From Mycobacterium sp. (GTDB lineage Bacteria > Actinomycetota > Actinomycetes > Mycobacteriales > Mycobacteriaceae), in contig NZ_JAFBAR010000009.1 of assembly GCF_019247635.1 (NCBI RefSeq), positions 1 through 64,000 on the forward strand: a stretch of DNA of 64,000 bases. The letters are read 5' to 3'. How positions within the stretch are numbered: the stretch's first letter is position 1; every line of letters begins with the position of its first letter. Of the stretch, positions 27,959-36,966 are shown piece by piece. The notes beneath the pieces are model-generated. The model saw only the letters and a program-made list of their open reading frames with translations, was not told the origin of the DNA and searched no databases. The position numbers and the translations under genes are program-made.

Positions 27959-28684
27959 TCACCCCCTGCGTCTGCGCCGCGACCGGGCCACCGCCAGCGC
28001 CTGATCCCAGGCCAGCATCGTCGTAGCTTTCAGGTTGGCCGGCTTCACGCTGTCCTTGGACAGCAGCGCGGTCGCGGCGGCTTTCGTGGCCGCCGACGCC
28101 TTGGACATATGGCCGGAGTCGAACGGCGGCTGCGGGTCATATTCGATCGCGAGCTGGATAGCCTTCGCGCGGCCTTCACCGCCCACCTCGGCGGCCAGCA
28201 TTAGCGCCAGGTCGAGGCCGGCTGACACACCAGCGCTGGTAATGATGTTGTCCTGACGCACTATTCGCTGGTCGGCGATGGGAACGGCGCCAAACGCCTT
28301 CAGTGCGCCAACGGAGATCCAGTGCGACGTGGCACGCCGGTCCTTGAGCAGGCCCGCCGCCGCCAGGATCACCGAGCCCGAACACACTGACGTGGTCCAG
28401 GCGGCGCTCTGGTGCGCCTGACGTAGCCAGTCCAGCAGCTTCTCGTCACGCGCATGCACCGGTGTCGACGGGCCTCCCGGCACCAAAATGATGTCGGGCG
28501 AAGGTGTTTCGGCCAGAGAATGGGTTGCACCGATGACGAGCACCCCGGAGTCCGCGGTGATCGGCCCGGTGTCGTGCCACACGAACCGTACCTGGGCGTG
28601 CGGCAGCTGCCGCAGCACCTCGTACGGGCCGATCATGTCGAGTGCGGTGAAGCCCGGGTAGGCGACGAAAGCGATTTGGGTCAT
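27959..28684 (-). CDS. DJ-1/PfpI-family protein (isonitrile hydratase-like, Rv1930c-like)
   Basis: A 241-residue protein of the DJ-1 superfamily. IAFVAYPGFTALDMIGPYEVL holds the conserved acidic residue region, and TTSVCSGSVILAAAGLL has the nucleophile-elbow Cys followed by Ser-Gly-Ser; ATSHWISVGALKAFG follows as in isonitrile hydratases. The C-terminal about 45 residues are Ala/Lys-rich and beyond the usual fold. It ends an operon with the AraC-type gene 12 bp upstream. Confidence 0.85.
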   Translation of the reverse strand: MTQIAFVAYPGFTALDMIGPYEVLRQLPHAQVRFVWHDTGPITADSGVLVIGATHSLAETPSPDIILVPGGPSTPVHARDEKLLDWLRQAHQSAAWTTSVCSGSVILAAAGLLKDRRATSHWISVGALKAFGAVPIADQRIVRQDNIITSAGVSAGLDLALMLAAEVGGEGRAKAIQLAIEYDPQPPFDSGHMSKASAATKAAATALLSKDSVKPANLKATTMLAWDQALAVARSRRRRRG

Positions 28685-28696
28685 CGCTGTTCTCCT

Positions 28697-29644
28697 CTAT
28701 GCGAAGGTCTTTCGGTACTGGTCGGGTGAGACGCCGACACGGCGAAGGAAGTTGCGCCGCATGGTTTCAGCGGTGCCAAAGCCGCAGCGGGTGGCGATGG
28801 CCACCACGGTGTCGTCGGTCTCCTCCAACTGACGTCTGGCGGCTTCGGTGCGCACACGTTCGACGTACTGGCCGGGCGCCTCACCGACCTCGTCGGTAAA
28901 GACCCGAGTGAAATGGCGTGAGCTCATCGCCGCCCGCCGGGCCAGTTCGTCGATGCTGTGCGCACCACCCGGTGCGGCCTCGATGGCCTCCTGCACGTCG
29001 CGAATGGAGGTTCGCTTGGCCCGCGGCATCCACACCGGGGCCGCGAACTGGGTCTGCCCGCCGGGGCGGCGCAGGTAGAGCACGAGCCAACGTGCCACCG
29101 TTTGCGCGACCTCGGTGCCGTGATCGTCCTCGACCAGCGCCAGCGCCAGGTCGATTCCGGCGGTGACGCCCGCGGCGGTCCACACCGTCTCCGCGCTACG
29201 GATGAAGATGGGGTCCGGATCCACGTCGACGGCGGGAAACTCACGAGCCAACCGCCGGGCGAACGCCCAGTGCGTGGTCGCGCGGCGGCCGTCGAGCAAC
29301 CCTGCCTCGGCGGCCAGGAACGCGCCCGTGCAGACGGTGACGACGCGGCGGGCGCCTGCCGATACGGCCTTGACCCAGTCGATGAGCGCGGCATTGGAGC
29401 GCGCGCTATCGACACCCGAGCCGCCGGGCAGCACGACGGTGTCGAGGGGGTCGCCGGGATCGGGCAGCTGCGTCGTCACGAAAGCCAGGCCCGTCGCCGT
29501 GGCCACCGGTTGGCCGTCGATCGAGGCCATCGAGACGTCGTAACCGCCGCCCGTGAGCAGCGCCGCCCCGGTGAACACCTCGTGCGGCCCAACGACGTCG
29601 AGCGCCTGCACGCCGGGGAAGCCGACGACGACCTTGCGGGACAT
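28697..29644 (-). CDS. GlxA-type transcriptional regulator (DJ-1 domain + AraC HTH, Rv1931c-like)
   Basis: A 315-residue regulator. Residues about 1-170 are a DJ-1/PfpI-like sensor (VVVGFPGVQALDVVGPHEVFTGA, VVTVCTGAFLAAEAGLLDGRRATTHW). About 215-312 is an AraC/XylS DNA-binding domain with two helix-turn-helices (SIDELARRAAMSSRHFTRVFTDEVGEAPGQYVERVRTEAARRQLEETDDTVVAIATRCGFGTAETMRRNFLRRVGVSPDQYRKTF). It likely controls the adjacent DJ-1 gene. ATG 29644 is preferred to a start 18 bases upstream. Confidence 0.88.
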   Translation of the reverse strand: MSRKVVVGFPGVQALDVVGPHEVFTGAALLTGGGYDVSMASIDGQPVATATGLAFVTTQLPDPGDPLDTVVLPGGSGVDSARSNAALIDWVKAVSAGARRVVTVCTGAFLAAEAGLLDGRRATTHWAFARRLAREFPAVDVDPDPIFIRSAETVWTAAGVTAGIDLALALVEDDHGTEVAQTVARWLVLYLRRPGGQTQFAAPVWMPRAKRTSIRDVQEAIEAAPGGAHSIDELARRAAMSSRHFTRVFTDEVGEAPGQYVERVRTEAARRQLEETDDTVVAIATRCGFGTAETMRRNFLRRVGVSPDQYRKTFA

Positions 29645-29755
29645 GCACTCAGTGTTGGCCACCCAACCTTGTGTCGTCTACGCCATGCACCCCACAGATC
29701 AGGACAGCGCCTACCTGCCCCCAGGTCGCGCGACTCGCCTTGGCAGACTGTGCCC

Positions 29756-30253
29756 ATGGCACAGATAACTTTGCGTGGAAACCCGATCAATACCGTCGGC
29801 GAGCTTCCTGCCGTCGGATCTCAAGCCCCAGCCTTCAATTTGACGGGCGCCGACCTGGGCTCGGTCAGTAACGACCAGTTCGGCGGTAAGCCGGTGTTGC
29901 TCAATATCTTTCCCTCGATCGACACCCCGGTGTGCGCGACGAGCGTGCGCACCTTCAACGAGCGCGCCGCCGGAAGCGGTGTGTCCGTGGTGAACGTGTC
30001 GAAGGATCTGCCGTTCGCACAGAAGCGATTCTGCGGCGGCGAAGGCATCGAGAACGTGGCGACGGCCTCGGCGTTCCGGGACAGCTTCGGCGAGGACTAC
30101 GGTGTCACGATCGCCGATGGCCCCATGGCCGGGTTGCTTGCCCGCGCGGTGGTGGTCATCGGCGCCGACGGCAACGTCTCCTACACCGAACTGGTGCCCG
30201 AAATCGCGCAGGAGCCCGACTACGACGCTGCCCTTGCCGCGCTGAGCGGCTAG
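29756..30253 (+). CDS. tpx: Thiol peroxidase Tpx
   Basis: A 165-residue atypical 2-Cys peroxiredoxin, the same length as M. tuberculosis Tpx. The peroxidatic Cys60 lies in SIDTPVCATSVRTFN and the resolving Cys93 in QKRFCGGEG. It reduces hydrogen peroxide and organic peroxides in the cytosol with thioredoxin. The frame extends open far upstream, but homology begins at ATG 29756 (MAQITLRGNPINT). It lies divergent from the GlxA-type regulator, as in M. tuberculosis. Confidence 0.95.
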   Translation: MAQITLRGNPINTVGELPAVGSQAPAFNLTGADLGSVSNDQFGGKPVLLNIFPSIDTPVCATSVRTFNERAAGSGVSVVNVSKDLPFAQKRFCGGEGIENVATASAFRDSFGEDYGVTIADGPMAGLLARAVVVIGADGNVSYTELVPEIAQEPDYDAALAALSG

Positions 30254-30258
30254 CCTCG

Positions 30259-30990
<732 letters not shown>

Positions 30991-31053
30991 TGACAACTGT
31001 GTTGATACGCCGCGGGGAAACGGGTCGCGGCCCAGCGCATCTCGCGCGCGTTT

Positions 31054-31983
31054 TTAAACGCGTGTCGCCGTCAAGTAGCCGGAGGCGTCGCCGAAGGAGC
31101 CCAGGTCGTCCTGGGGCACCGCGAACCCGTGGGCGAAGTAGGCCTGCTCGGTCGTCAGGACATCCGCCCGCCAGCCGTGTGCGGCGAGGTAATCGGCGGC
31201 GGTGTTGCGTTCGCCGGTGTAGAACAATTCGGCCAGGTTGATCTTGGAGCCGACGCGCCGCGACCGCTCGGTGAGCTTTTGCGCCCAGTCCGGCGGGATC
31301 TTCCCCAAGTCCAGGTGTTCGGTCGCGATCCGACTTCCGGGTGCCGAGAGCTCCGCCATGTCGTCGAACAAGCGGTCCTGCGCCTCGGGCGGCAAGTAAA
31401 TTAGCAAGCCCTCCGCGCTCCATGCGGTCGGCTGCTGCGCGTCGAATCCCGCCGCCGCAAGGGCGGATGGCCAATCGTCCCGCAGATCGATCGCCACCGT
31501 GCGGCGCCGCGCGGTGGGTTCGGCGCCGAGGTCGGCCAGCGTCCGCGTCTTGAACTCGATGACCTCGGGTTGGTCGATCTCGTAGACCACAGCGCCGGCC
31601 GGCCAGGGCAGTCGGTAAGCCCGGGTGTCCAGCCCGGACGCCAAAATCACCGCTTGCCGGATGCCGGCGTCGGTCGCGTCAATGAAGAAGTCGTCGAAAA
31701 AGCGGGTACGCACGGTGATCTGCTCTTTCACGGCCTGGCGGCTCATCAGGGGTTCGTCGGAGCGCTCGAACTCATCGTCGATCAGTTTGACGAAGGTGTC
31801 GATGCCCACCGCCCGGACGAGCGGGTCAGCCCAGGGGTCGTTCAGCAGGGCATTGGGCCCCTTGGAAGCGATCGCCCGCTGCGTGGCGACCGCCGTTGCT
31901 GTCGCTCCGACGCTGGACGCCAGATCCCAGGTGTCGTTCTCGGTGCGGCTCACACCCAATTCCTCTCCGCGGCTTCCGCGCAT
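31054..31983 (-). CDS. TIGR00027-family SAM-dependent methyltransferase
   Basis: About 309 residues (299 if translation starts at GTG 31953, which gives VSRTENDTWDLASSVGATATAVATQRA). It belongs to the mycobacterium-expanded leucine-carboxyl-methyltransferase-like family: QITVRTRFFDDFF, QAVILASGLDTRAYRLPWP (SAM motif I), VYEIDQPEVIEFKTRTL, AWSAEGLLIYLPPEAQDRLFDD and GSRIATEHLD. M. tuberculosis has over ten paralogues, most of unknown substrate. It is separated from the LLM operon upstream by a 70-bp AT-rich gap. Confidence 0.88.
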   Translation of the reverse strand: MRGSRGEELGVSRTENDTWDLASSVGATATAVATQRAIASKGPNALLNDPWADPLVRAVGIDTFVKLIDDEFERSDEPLMSRQAVKEQITVRTRFFDDFFIDATDAGIRQAVILASGLDTRAYRLPWPAGAVVYEIDQPEVIEFKTRTLADLGAEPTARRRTVAIDLRDDWPSALAAAGFDAQQPTAWSAEGLLIYLPPEAQDRLFDDMAELSAPGSRIATEHLDLGKIPPDWAQKLTERSRRVGSKINLAELFYTGERNTAADYLAAHGWRADVLTTEQAYFAHGFAVPQDDLGSFGDASGYLTATRV

Positions 31984-32054
31984 TAATTAGCTTGTATAAC
32001 TGATGTCATCACTGTACGCCCGCGCCGCGTCTGCGCCAGACACTGAGAAGACAC

Positions 32055-33011
32055 TCAGAACTCGGACGCCAGCGCTGCCAGGTACTCCTGGGTGCGGCGC
32101 CGTGATGCGCTTCGGGATCTTGCGTCCTCGCCGAGGGGGACGATCCGGGCGGCAAGATCGCTGACCCCGGCGTCCCGATAGCCGCGCAGCCTGGCCAGGA
32201 CGGCCGATTCGTCGCCCGCCGCCATGGTGTCCCCGACGTCCCGGGCGTCACCGTGCTCGAGCAGTCGAACGTAGTTGGGGGAGAAGTCCGCGTGACCGAG
32301 CACCGCGCTGGCATAGGCGCGGGCGCCGTCGACTTCATTGGCCGAGCACAGGGCCACCGGTACCCCCGCGACGACGCGACAATCGTGGTGACCAACGGCT
32401 TTCGCGGCTTGGGCTAGGCGGGGAACGACGTAGTCCCCAATCGCCCGCTCGTCCGCCATCCACAGGATGGTTCCCTCGGTGCGTTCACCGGCGAGGCGCA
32501 GCATTGCCGGTCCGAGTGCGGCGAGCAGCACGGGGACGCTGTACGTGTCGGTGACATCGACCGGGCTGTGCACCTGATAGCTGGCGTTGTCCACCACTGT
32601 CGCCCCGGGACCCGCGAACGCCGCACCCAGCACTTCGACGTAGTCGCGGACCAGAGCGGCGGGCCGCTCGTAGCGGAGCCCGAGCTGGTCGGAGATGATC
32701 CAGTGGTGCGATGGGCCGATGCCGAGGGTGAACCGCCCGGCACACGCGACCTGTGTGGTCAATGCCTGCTGCGCCATGATGAGCGGATGGCGCGTCTGAA
32801 TCGGCACCACCGCCGTGCCGATCTCGATGCTCTCGGTGACCTGCCCGAGCAGCGCGGCGGCAGTCATAGCGTCAAGATAGCCGGGCACCTGCGGAATCCA
32901 GAACGACGCGAAACCCTGTGCCTCAGCTGCCTTTCCGTCGTCCAGCAGTCCCGATAGCCGGTCCGCACGCGAGCGTTCCTTGTCGGAACCGACCATCAAC
33001 CCAAGTCTCAT
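32055..33011 (-). CDS. F420-dependent LLM-class oxidoreductase
   Basis: A 318-residue luciferase-like TIM barrel: LMVGSDKERSRADRLSGLLDDGKAAEAQGFASFWIPQVPGYLDAMTAAALLGQVTESIEIGTAVVPIQTRHPLIMAQQALTTQVACAGRFTLGIGPSHHWII is typical of actinobacterial F420-dependent members. It is the third gene of a three-gene minus operon (epimerase, dimeric-barrel-like protein, LLM) with 12-bp gaps. It reduces or oxidises an unknown substrate through the deazaflavin F420. Confidence 0.85.
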   Translation of the reverse strand: MRLGLMVGSDKERSRADRLSGLLDDGKAAEAQGFASFWIPQVPGYLDAMTAAALLGQVTESIEIGTAVVPIQTRHPLIMAQQALTTQVACAGRFTLGIGPSHHWIISDQLGLRYERPAALVRDYVEVLGAAFAGPGATVVDNASYQVHSPVDVTDTYSVPVLLAALGPAMLRLAGERTEGTILWMADERAIGDYVVPRLAQAAKAVGHHDCRVVAGVPVALCSANEVDGARAYASAVLGHADFSPNYVRLLEHGDARDVGDTMAAGDESAVLARLRGYRDAGVSDLAARIVPLGEDARSRSASRRRTQEYLAALASEF

Positions 33012-33023
33012 AAAGGCCTGCGT

Positions 33024-33791
33024 TCAGGGCACATAGCGATTCCATTCGTGCGGCACCACGGTGTGAAACGGCGCAGCGAACAGTGGCCTGATGACGCCGT
33101 CGCTCCACCGCTCTTCCAGCGCCGGCCGCAGTCGTTGCGCGGTGAAAACCGGGTCGTCATCCAGAAAGCAGTACGAGATCGTCTGTCCCGCAGGCGCACT
33201 GGCCAGGCTGGCCGCGACGGGCCGTGAATCGGCGGACCAGACGCCGGCAACGCCCTCGATGCCGACCAGGTTCTCCGGCATCATCGCACTAGTGTCGGTG
33301 TTGCCTTCTGTGTTTGTTTCCAAAAGCAGGTACACGCCGACGGCCGGCCACCACGGCAGCACGTCAGCCCCGATTTTGATCCGTGGCGCGGCCGCCTTGC
33401 CCGCGACGGCGTAGACCCCGCGTTCGACGGGCGGCAACAGGGGCAATTTGCGCCCGGCGTCGCCCAATGCCGTCGAAAGCTGGTTAAACGCCGCGAGTCC
33501 GGTTGTGTCCGTGAAGAAGTAGGACATCACGTGGTCGACGGGAGTAAAGCGATCGGTACCGGTAGCGCGCGCATTGCGGCATCGCGGAGTGGACACCAGC
33601 CGCAGTGACGCGCGTAACGCGGCCAGCCGGTGCTGTTCGGGCCTATGGTCCAAGGTGTGCCAGCGCAGGTACTCGGCGTCGGTGCCCTCGGGATGGCGCG
33701 TCGCCATCGAGACGAACAGTGTGGTGATGTCTCCGCGGCCCGCTGCGAGCACGTCGCCGACCTCGTCCGAGGGTGTGCCGGGTAGCAGCAT
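33024..33791 (-). CDS. Conserved hypothetical protein, possibly ferredoxin-like/dimeric barrel
   Basis: A 255-residue protein. Two similar halves seem present: TTLFVSMATRHPEGTDAEYLRWHTLDHRPEQHRLAALRASLRLVSTPRC near the N-terminus, with the DxYLRWHTxDHRPEQ pattern of stress-responsive alpha/beta-barrel-like proteins, and a second half with VGVYLLLETNTEG and TISYCFLDDDPVFTAQRLRPALEERW. I do not know a function. It is co-transcribed with the epimerase upstream and the LLM gene downstream. Confidence 0.7.
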   Translation of the reverse strand: MLLPGTPSDEVGDVLAAGRGDITTLFVSMATRHPEGTDAEYLRWHTLDHRPEQHRLAALRASLRLVSTPRCRNARATGTDRFTPVDHVMSYFFTDTTGLAAFNQLSTALGDAGRKLPLLPPVERGVYAVAGKAAAPRIKIGADVLPWWPAVGVYLLLETNTEGNTDTSAMMPENLVGIEGVAGVWSADSRPVAASLASAPAGQTISYCFLDDDPVFTAQRLRPALEERWSDGVIRPLFAAPFHTVVPHEWNRYVP

Positions 33792-33803
33792 CGATACCGC
33801 CCT

Positions 33804-34736
33804 TCAGGCTTTGGTCGAATCGGGTTGGGCAAGGGCGATTTCGGGATGACGCGCTTCGATCATCCGCCGAAAGCCTTCGCGCCAGCCGACTTTCGTCCGT
33901 CCCAGTACCTCGTGCATGTGGTTGACGTCCGGCCACAGCGGCGTGTGCGCGTCGGCCACGTATTCAAAGATGGGATCGACACCCACCAACTCACCCATGT
34001 AGGTGCAATAGTCCTCGACGCTGACCGTCTCGCTGCCGGCCCAGTTCACCACGACGGGTGGCGTCGCAGCGACCTCCATGGCCCTGATGCCCAGTTCGAC
34101 GTAGTCGTCCTCATAGATCGGGTTGTAGTTGTTCGGCCGGTCCGGGTACAGGCGAATCGGCCTGTGCGCCAACATCGCATCGAGTCGATCGGCCGGGGCA
34201 CCACCTTGGGGCCCGTAGGTCGAACAGATCCGGATGATCGTGAGCGGGATCCGGTGTCGCTTGGCGACCCAGGTGCATACGGCCTCGGCGGCGACCTTTG
34301 AGAAGCTGTAATTCGCTCGCAGCGGCATTCCCGGCGGATCCGATTCGACCAGGGGCCGCCGACCTTGGTACTGGTAAATCGATCCCGTCGAGCAGAATAC
34401 GAATCCCTTTGCGGCGCGGCACCAATACAGCAAGTCACCGGAGCGCTGCGCGTTCGTCTCGACGCACGACGTCCATGCGTTGCCGCCGGGGTCCACTGCC
34501 GCGTGGAAAACGTAGGTGAAATCGTCGGGCAGCGCGGAGAAGTCGCCCACGCTGATGTCCAGCGCGAGCGGGGTGATTCCGGCGTTGATCAAGGTTTCGC
34601 GGTCGGTCGGGTTTCGCAGGCGGGCGGCGCCCCAGACCTCGTTGCGCTGCGCCAGGGCACGCGCTATCGGGAAGCCAATCTTCCCCGTCGCGCCGGTGAT
34701 CAGGATCTTCTCTGAACCGAGCATCCCATTAGTCAT
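33804..34736 (-). CDS. NAD-dependent epimerase/dehydratase (extended SDR)
   Basis: A 310-residue extended SDR: ILITGATGKIGFPIARALAQRNEVWGAARL (Rossmann motif TGxxGxxG), FVFCSTGSIY, YSFSKVAAEAVC (YxxxK), TIIRICSTYGP and NYNPIYEDDYVELGIRAMEVAATPPVVVNWAGSETVSVEDYCTYMGELVG. It is a clear paralogue of the protein at 51147-52049, sharing ITGATG, the NEVWGxAR strand, PIxEDD and VNWAGxExxSxxxxCTYxGELVG. ATG 34736 is chosen. It is first in a three-gene operon and divergent from an acyl-CoA dehydrogenase gene across a 45-bp promoter region. Confidence 0.87.
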   Translation of the reverse strand: MTNGMLGSEKILITGATGKIGFPIARALAQRNEVWGAARLRNPTDRETLINAGITPLALDISVGDFSALPDDFTYVFHAAVDPGGNAWTSCVETNAQRSGDLLYWCRAAKGFVFCSTGSIYQYQGRRPLVESDPPGMPLRANYSFSKVAAEAVCTWVAKRHRIPLTIIRICSTYGPQGGAPADRLDAMLAHRPIRLYPDRPNNYNPIYEDDYVELGIRAMEVAATPPVVVNWAGSETVSVEDYCTYMGELVGVDPIFEYVADAHTPLWPDVNHMHEVLGRTKVGWREGFRRMIEARHPEIALAQPDSTKA

Positions 34737-34758
34737 AGCGCACGGCGCCGCAGATGTT

Positions 34759-34774
34759 AAGTACTTGATATATT
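34759..34774. promoter_or_regulatory. Divergent promoter with operator-like motif and leaderless start
   Basis: On the minus strand 34759-34771 reads ATATCAAGTACTT; the plus strand contains the palindrome AAGTACTT (34759-34766). TATATT at 34769-34774 is a good -10 hexamer 7 bases before the GTG at 34782, so the acyl-CoA dehydrogenase mRNA may be leaderless. The motif differs at one base from ATATCAACTACTT at 42811-42823. Confidence 0.55.
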
Positions 34775-34781
34775 GGCGGGT

Positions 34782-35957
34782 GTGCAGCTCACCTTCGGGG
34801 ACGAGGTAGAGGCTTTTCGCGCGGAGTTCATCCGATTCCTCGATGACCACCTCCCTACCGAAGCGCAGGCCGTGGAGCGGTCGCTGTCGACGTCGCACAT
34901 ACCGAAGTGGGCCCGCCGCTGGCAGCGGCTTCAGTTCGACCACGGTTGGCTGCTGCCCGGCAACACGCCCGAATTCGGCGGCCGAAACGCCGGCATCCTG
35001 CAGCAATTCGTGCATCGCGAGGAATTGTCGCGCCGCCGCGTCTACCAGAGTTTCAACCCGCAGGGGGTGGGCATCATCGCCGCCTCCTTGCTGTCGTTCG
35101 GAAGCGACGAGCAAAAGCAGAAGTGGGCGATTCCCATCCTGCGTGCAGAGCTGACGGCATCCCTGGGCATGAGCGAACCCGGTGCGGGATCCGATCTCGC
35201 GGGCCTGCGCACCCGCGCGGTCCGCGAGGGGGACCACTTCGTGGTCAACGGGCAGAAGGTGTGGACCTCCGGCGCGCACGACGCCGACGTCCTGCTCACC
35301 TTTGTTCGAACCGATCCCGACGCGCCCAAACACAAAGGCATCAGCGCGCTGCTCATTCCCGCCGGCGCGCCGGGCATCACGCGCCGGCCATTCCCCGCGG
35401 TGTATGACCGCGACAGTCTGGACTTCAACGAGGTGTTCTTCACCGACGTCCGCGTGCCCGCCGAGAACCTTGTCGGCCCGCTGCACGGCGGATGGCGGGT
35501 GGCCAACGGATCGCTCGGCCACGAGCGCACGATGATGTGGATGGCGTTCGCCACCCGCCTCGGGCAGATGCTCGAAGATTTTCGGCCCGTCGGCGCGGTG
35601 AACCGGGACCGCTACGCGACGACAGCGATGGACTACCAGGCTCTGCGCCTCCTCGGTTCGGTGGCGCTGGGACAAGCGGCGCGTGGCGAGCGGGATGTGC
35701 CGAGTGTGTCCGTTCTCAAGGTGTTGGGATCGGAGGCCGAACAGAACGCTGCCAGGCACGCCCTGCACGCCGCCGGGCTGGACGGCTTGGGCGATCCAGC
35801 GCTGACCGCCCGCTATAACCCTTACAGCCCAGACCTTTTCACTGCGAGCTGGTTCGCCCGCTACATCGGCAGCTATGCGGGGACCATCGCCGGCGGCACG
35901 TCGGAAATACAGCGCAACATCATTGCCCAGCGGATCCTCGGTCTGCCGACGCGGTGA
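34782..35957 (+). CDS. Acyl-CoA dehydrogenase family protein
   Basis: A 391-residue FAD enzyme: LTASLGMSEPGAGSDLAGLRTRAVREGDHFVVNGQKVWTSGAHDADVLLTFVRTD is the FAD/substrate-binding middle domain, then DFNEVFFTDVRVPAENLVG and the C-terminal helical domain ending YAGTIAGGTSEIQRNIIAQRILGLPTR. The catalytic base cannot be placed with confidence. It would desaturate an acyl-CoA, possibly a steroid or branched chain as for mycobacterial FadE enzymes. GTG 34782 is preferred to TTG 34773 because of the -10 box position. Confidence 0.88.
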   Translation: MQLTFGDEVEAFRAEFIRFLDDHLPTEAQAVERSLSTSHIPKWARRWQRLQFDHGWLLPGNTPEFGGRNAGILQQFVHREELSRRRVYQSFNPQGVGIIAASLLSFGSDEQKQKWAIPILRAELTASLGMSEPGAGSDLAGLRTRAVREGDHFVVNGQKVWTSGAHDADVLLTFVRTDPDAPKHKGISALLIPAGAPGITRRPFPAVYDRDSLDFNEVFFTDVRVPAENLVGPLHGGWRVANGSLGHERTMMWMAFATRLGQMLEDFRPVGAVNRDRYATTAMDYQALRLLGSVALGQAARGERDVPSVSVLKVLGSEAEQNAARHALHAAGLDGLGDPALTARYNPYSPDLFTASWFARYIGSYAGTIAGGTSEIQRNIIAQRILGLPTR

Positions 35958-35985
35958 AGCACGAGCGAGCGCAAAGATCTCGTTC

Positions 35986-36963
35986 TCAGTTGCTCCTTTG
36001 GGTTCGATTCTCTCGCAGGTGAGCAGAACTGCGTGTCACGAACCATGTCGCGAGTGGACGCACGACCCGAATAACCGGTACCAACATGCCGAAATCGTCC
36101 TTCATGTCTTGGAGTTGCTCGTTTAGCCCTCGCTGCTGGTACTGAAGGAGGCGTTGACTTTCCTCGGTGTCCACCCAGTCGCCGAAAAACCGGGGAGGCC
36201 TAGTTCGCACGAAGGCGTCGACCGGGACGGGCCCAATTCCGATGGCATCCATCAACGCGTTGATGAAGCCGCCATACGTCATCCGACAGCTCGGGCCACC
36301 GGCTATGTAAAGGGTCTTACCGATCGACTCCTCGCAGGCTACGGCGCGAGCGAAAGCGGTCCCGGCGTCGGCGGGATGAAGGAACTCGAATCGTGCGTCG
36401 GGGCTGAAATCAAACATGATGCTGGGGTTCTGTGCCTGCAGATGGATGGGGGTCACAGCGGCAAGCCGCAGGATGCTCCAGTCCAGCGAGGACTGTCGGA
36501 TCGCTTGCTCGCAGGCGACCTTCTGGCGCCCATACTCGTCGGTGGGGGATACGGGCGTGTCGACACGCAGCGGCGGTTCGCGATCCTGGATCTCGCCGAA
36601 AATGCCCTGTGAGGACGCGAAGACCAGCCGTTTGGCGGTGGGTGAGTCCTCCATCTGCGCGATCAGGCTCCCCGTGGCGTCGATATTCACCCTGCGCGCG
36701 AGATCGGGAACCTGGTCTGCGGCAGGCGGAATGATGGCCGCCAGATGAATCACTGCGTCCACCCCCTGCAGTGCGTGCTGCAGCGATTGCGGACGGGTGA
36801 TGTCGCCCCAGACGAAGTGCGCTTGTCCGTTGAAGCCGGAGGCCAGTTTGCGCGCCCTGCGCGATTCAAGGTCGAAGGCAACGACGTCGTGACCTTCTAG
36901 AAGCAACGCCTGCAAAGCGGCCAGGCCGATGTTGCCCAGCGCACCCGTCAGCAACACTCTCAC
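35986..36963 (-). CDS. NAD-dependent epimerase/dehydratase (extended SDR)
   Basis: A 325-residue extended SDR: VLLTGALGNIGLAALQALLLEGHDVVAFDLES (Rossmann start), GVDAVIHLAAIIPPAADQVPDLARRVNIDATGSL, RLVFASSQGIFG and EYGRQKVACEQAI, where YxxxK is YGRQK. The last 60 residues are basic and probably extra to the fold. It is the last gene of the AveC-MoxR-VWA operon, starting 3 bp after the VWA stop, and converges on the acyl-CoA dehydrogenase gene. Confidence 0.83.
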   Translation of the reverse strand: MRVLLTGALGNIGLAALQALLLEGHDVVAFDLESRRARKLASGFNGQAHFVWGDITRPQSLQHALQGVDAVIHLAAIIPPAADQVPDLARRVNIDATGSLIAQMEDSPTAKRLVFASSQGIFGEIQDREPPLRVDTPVSPTDEYGRQKVACEQAIRQSSLDWSILRLAAVTPIHLQAQNPSIMFDFSPDARFEFLHPADAGTAFARAVACEESIGKTLYIAGGPSCRMTYGGFINALMDAIGIGPVPVDAFVRTRPPRFFGDWVDTEESQRLLQYQQRGLNEQLQDMKDDFGMLVPVIRVVRPLATWFVTRSSAHLRENRTQRSN

Positions 36964-36966
36964 GTC

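Noticed and set aside
28958..29755. Long upstream extension of the tpx frame
   Set aside because: It lies antisense to the AraC-type regulator; Tpx has its full normal length from ATG 29756.
34737..35768. N-terminal extension of the minus-strand epimerase (654-codon frame)
   Set aside because: The extension is antisense to the acyl-CoA dehydrogenase; epimerase homology begins at ATG 34736.
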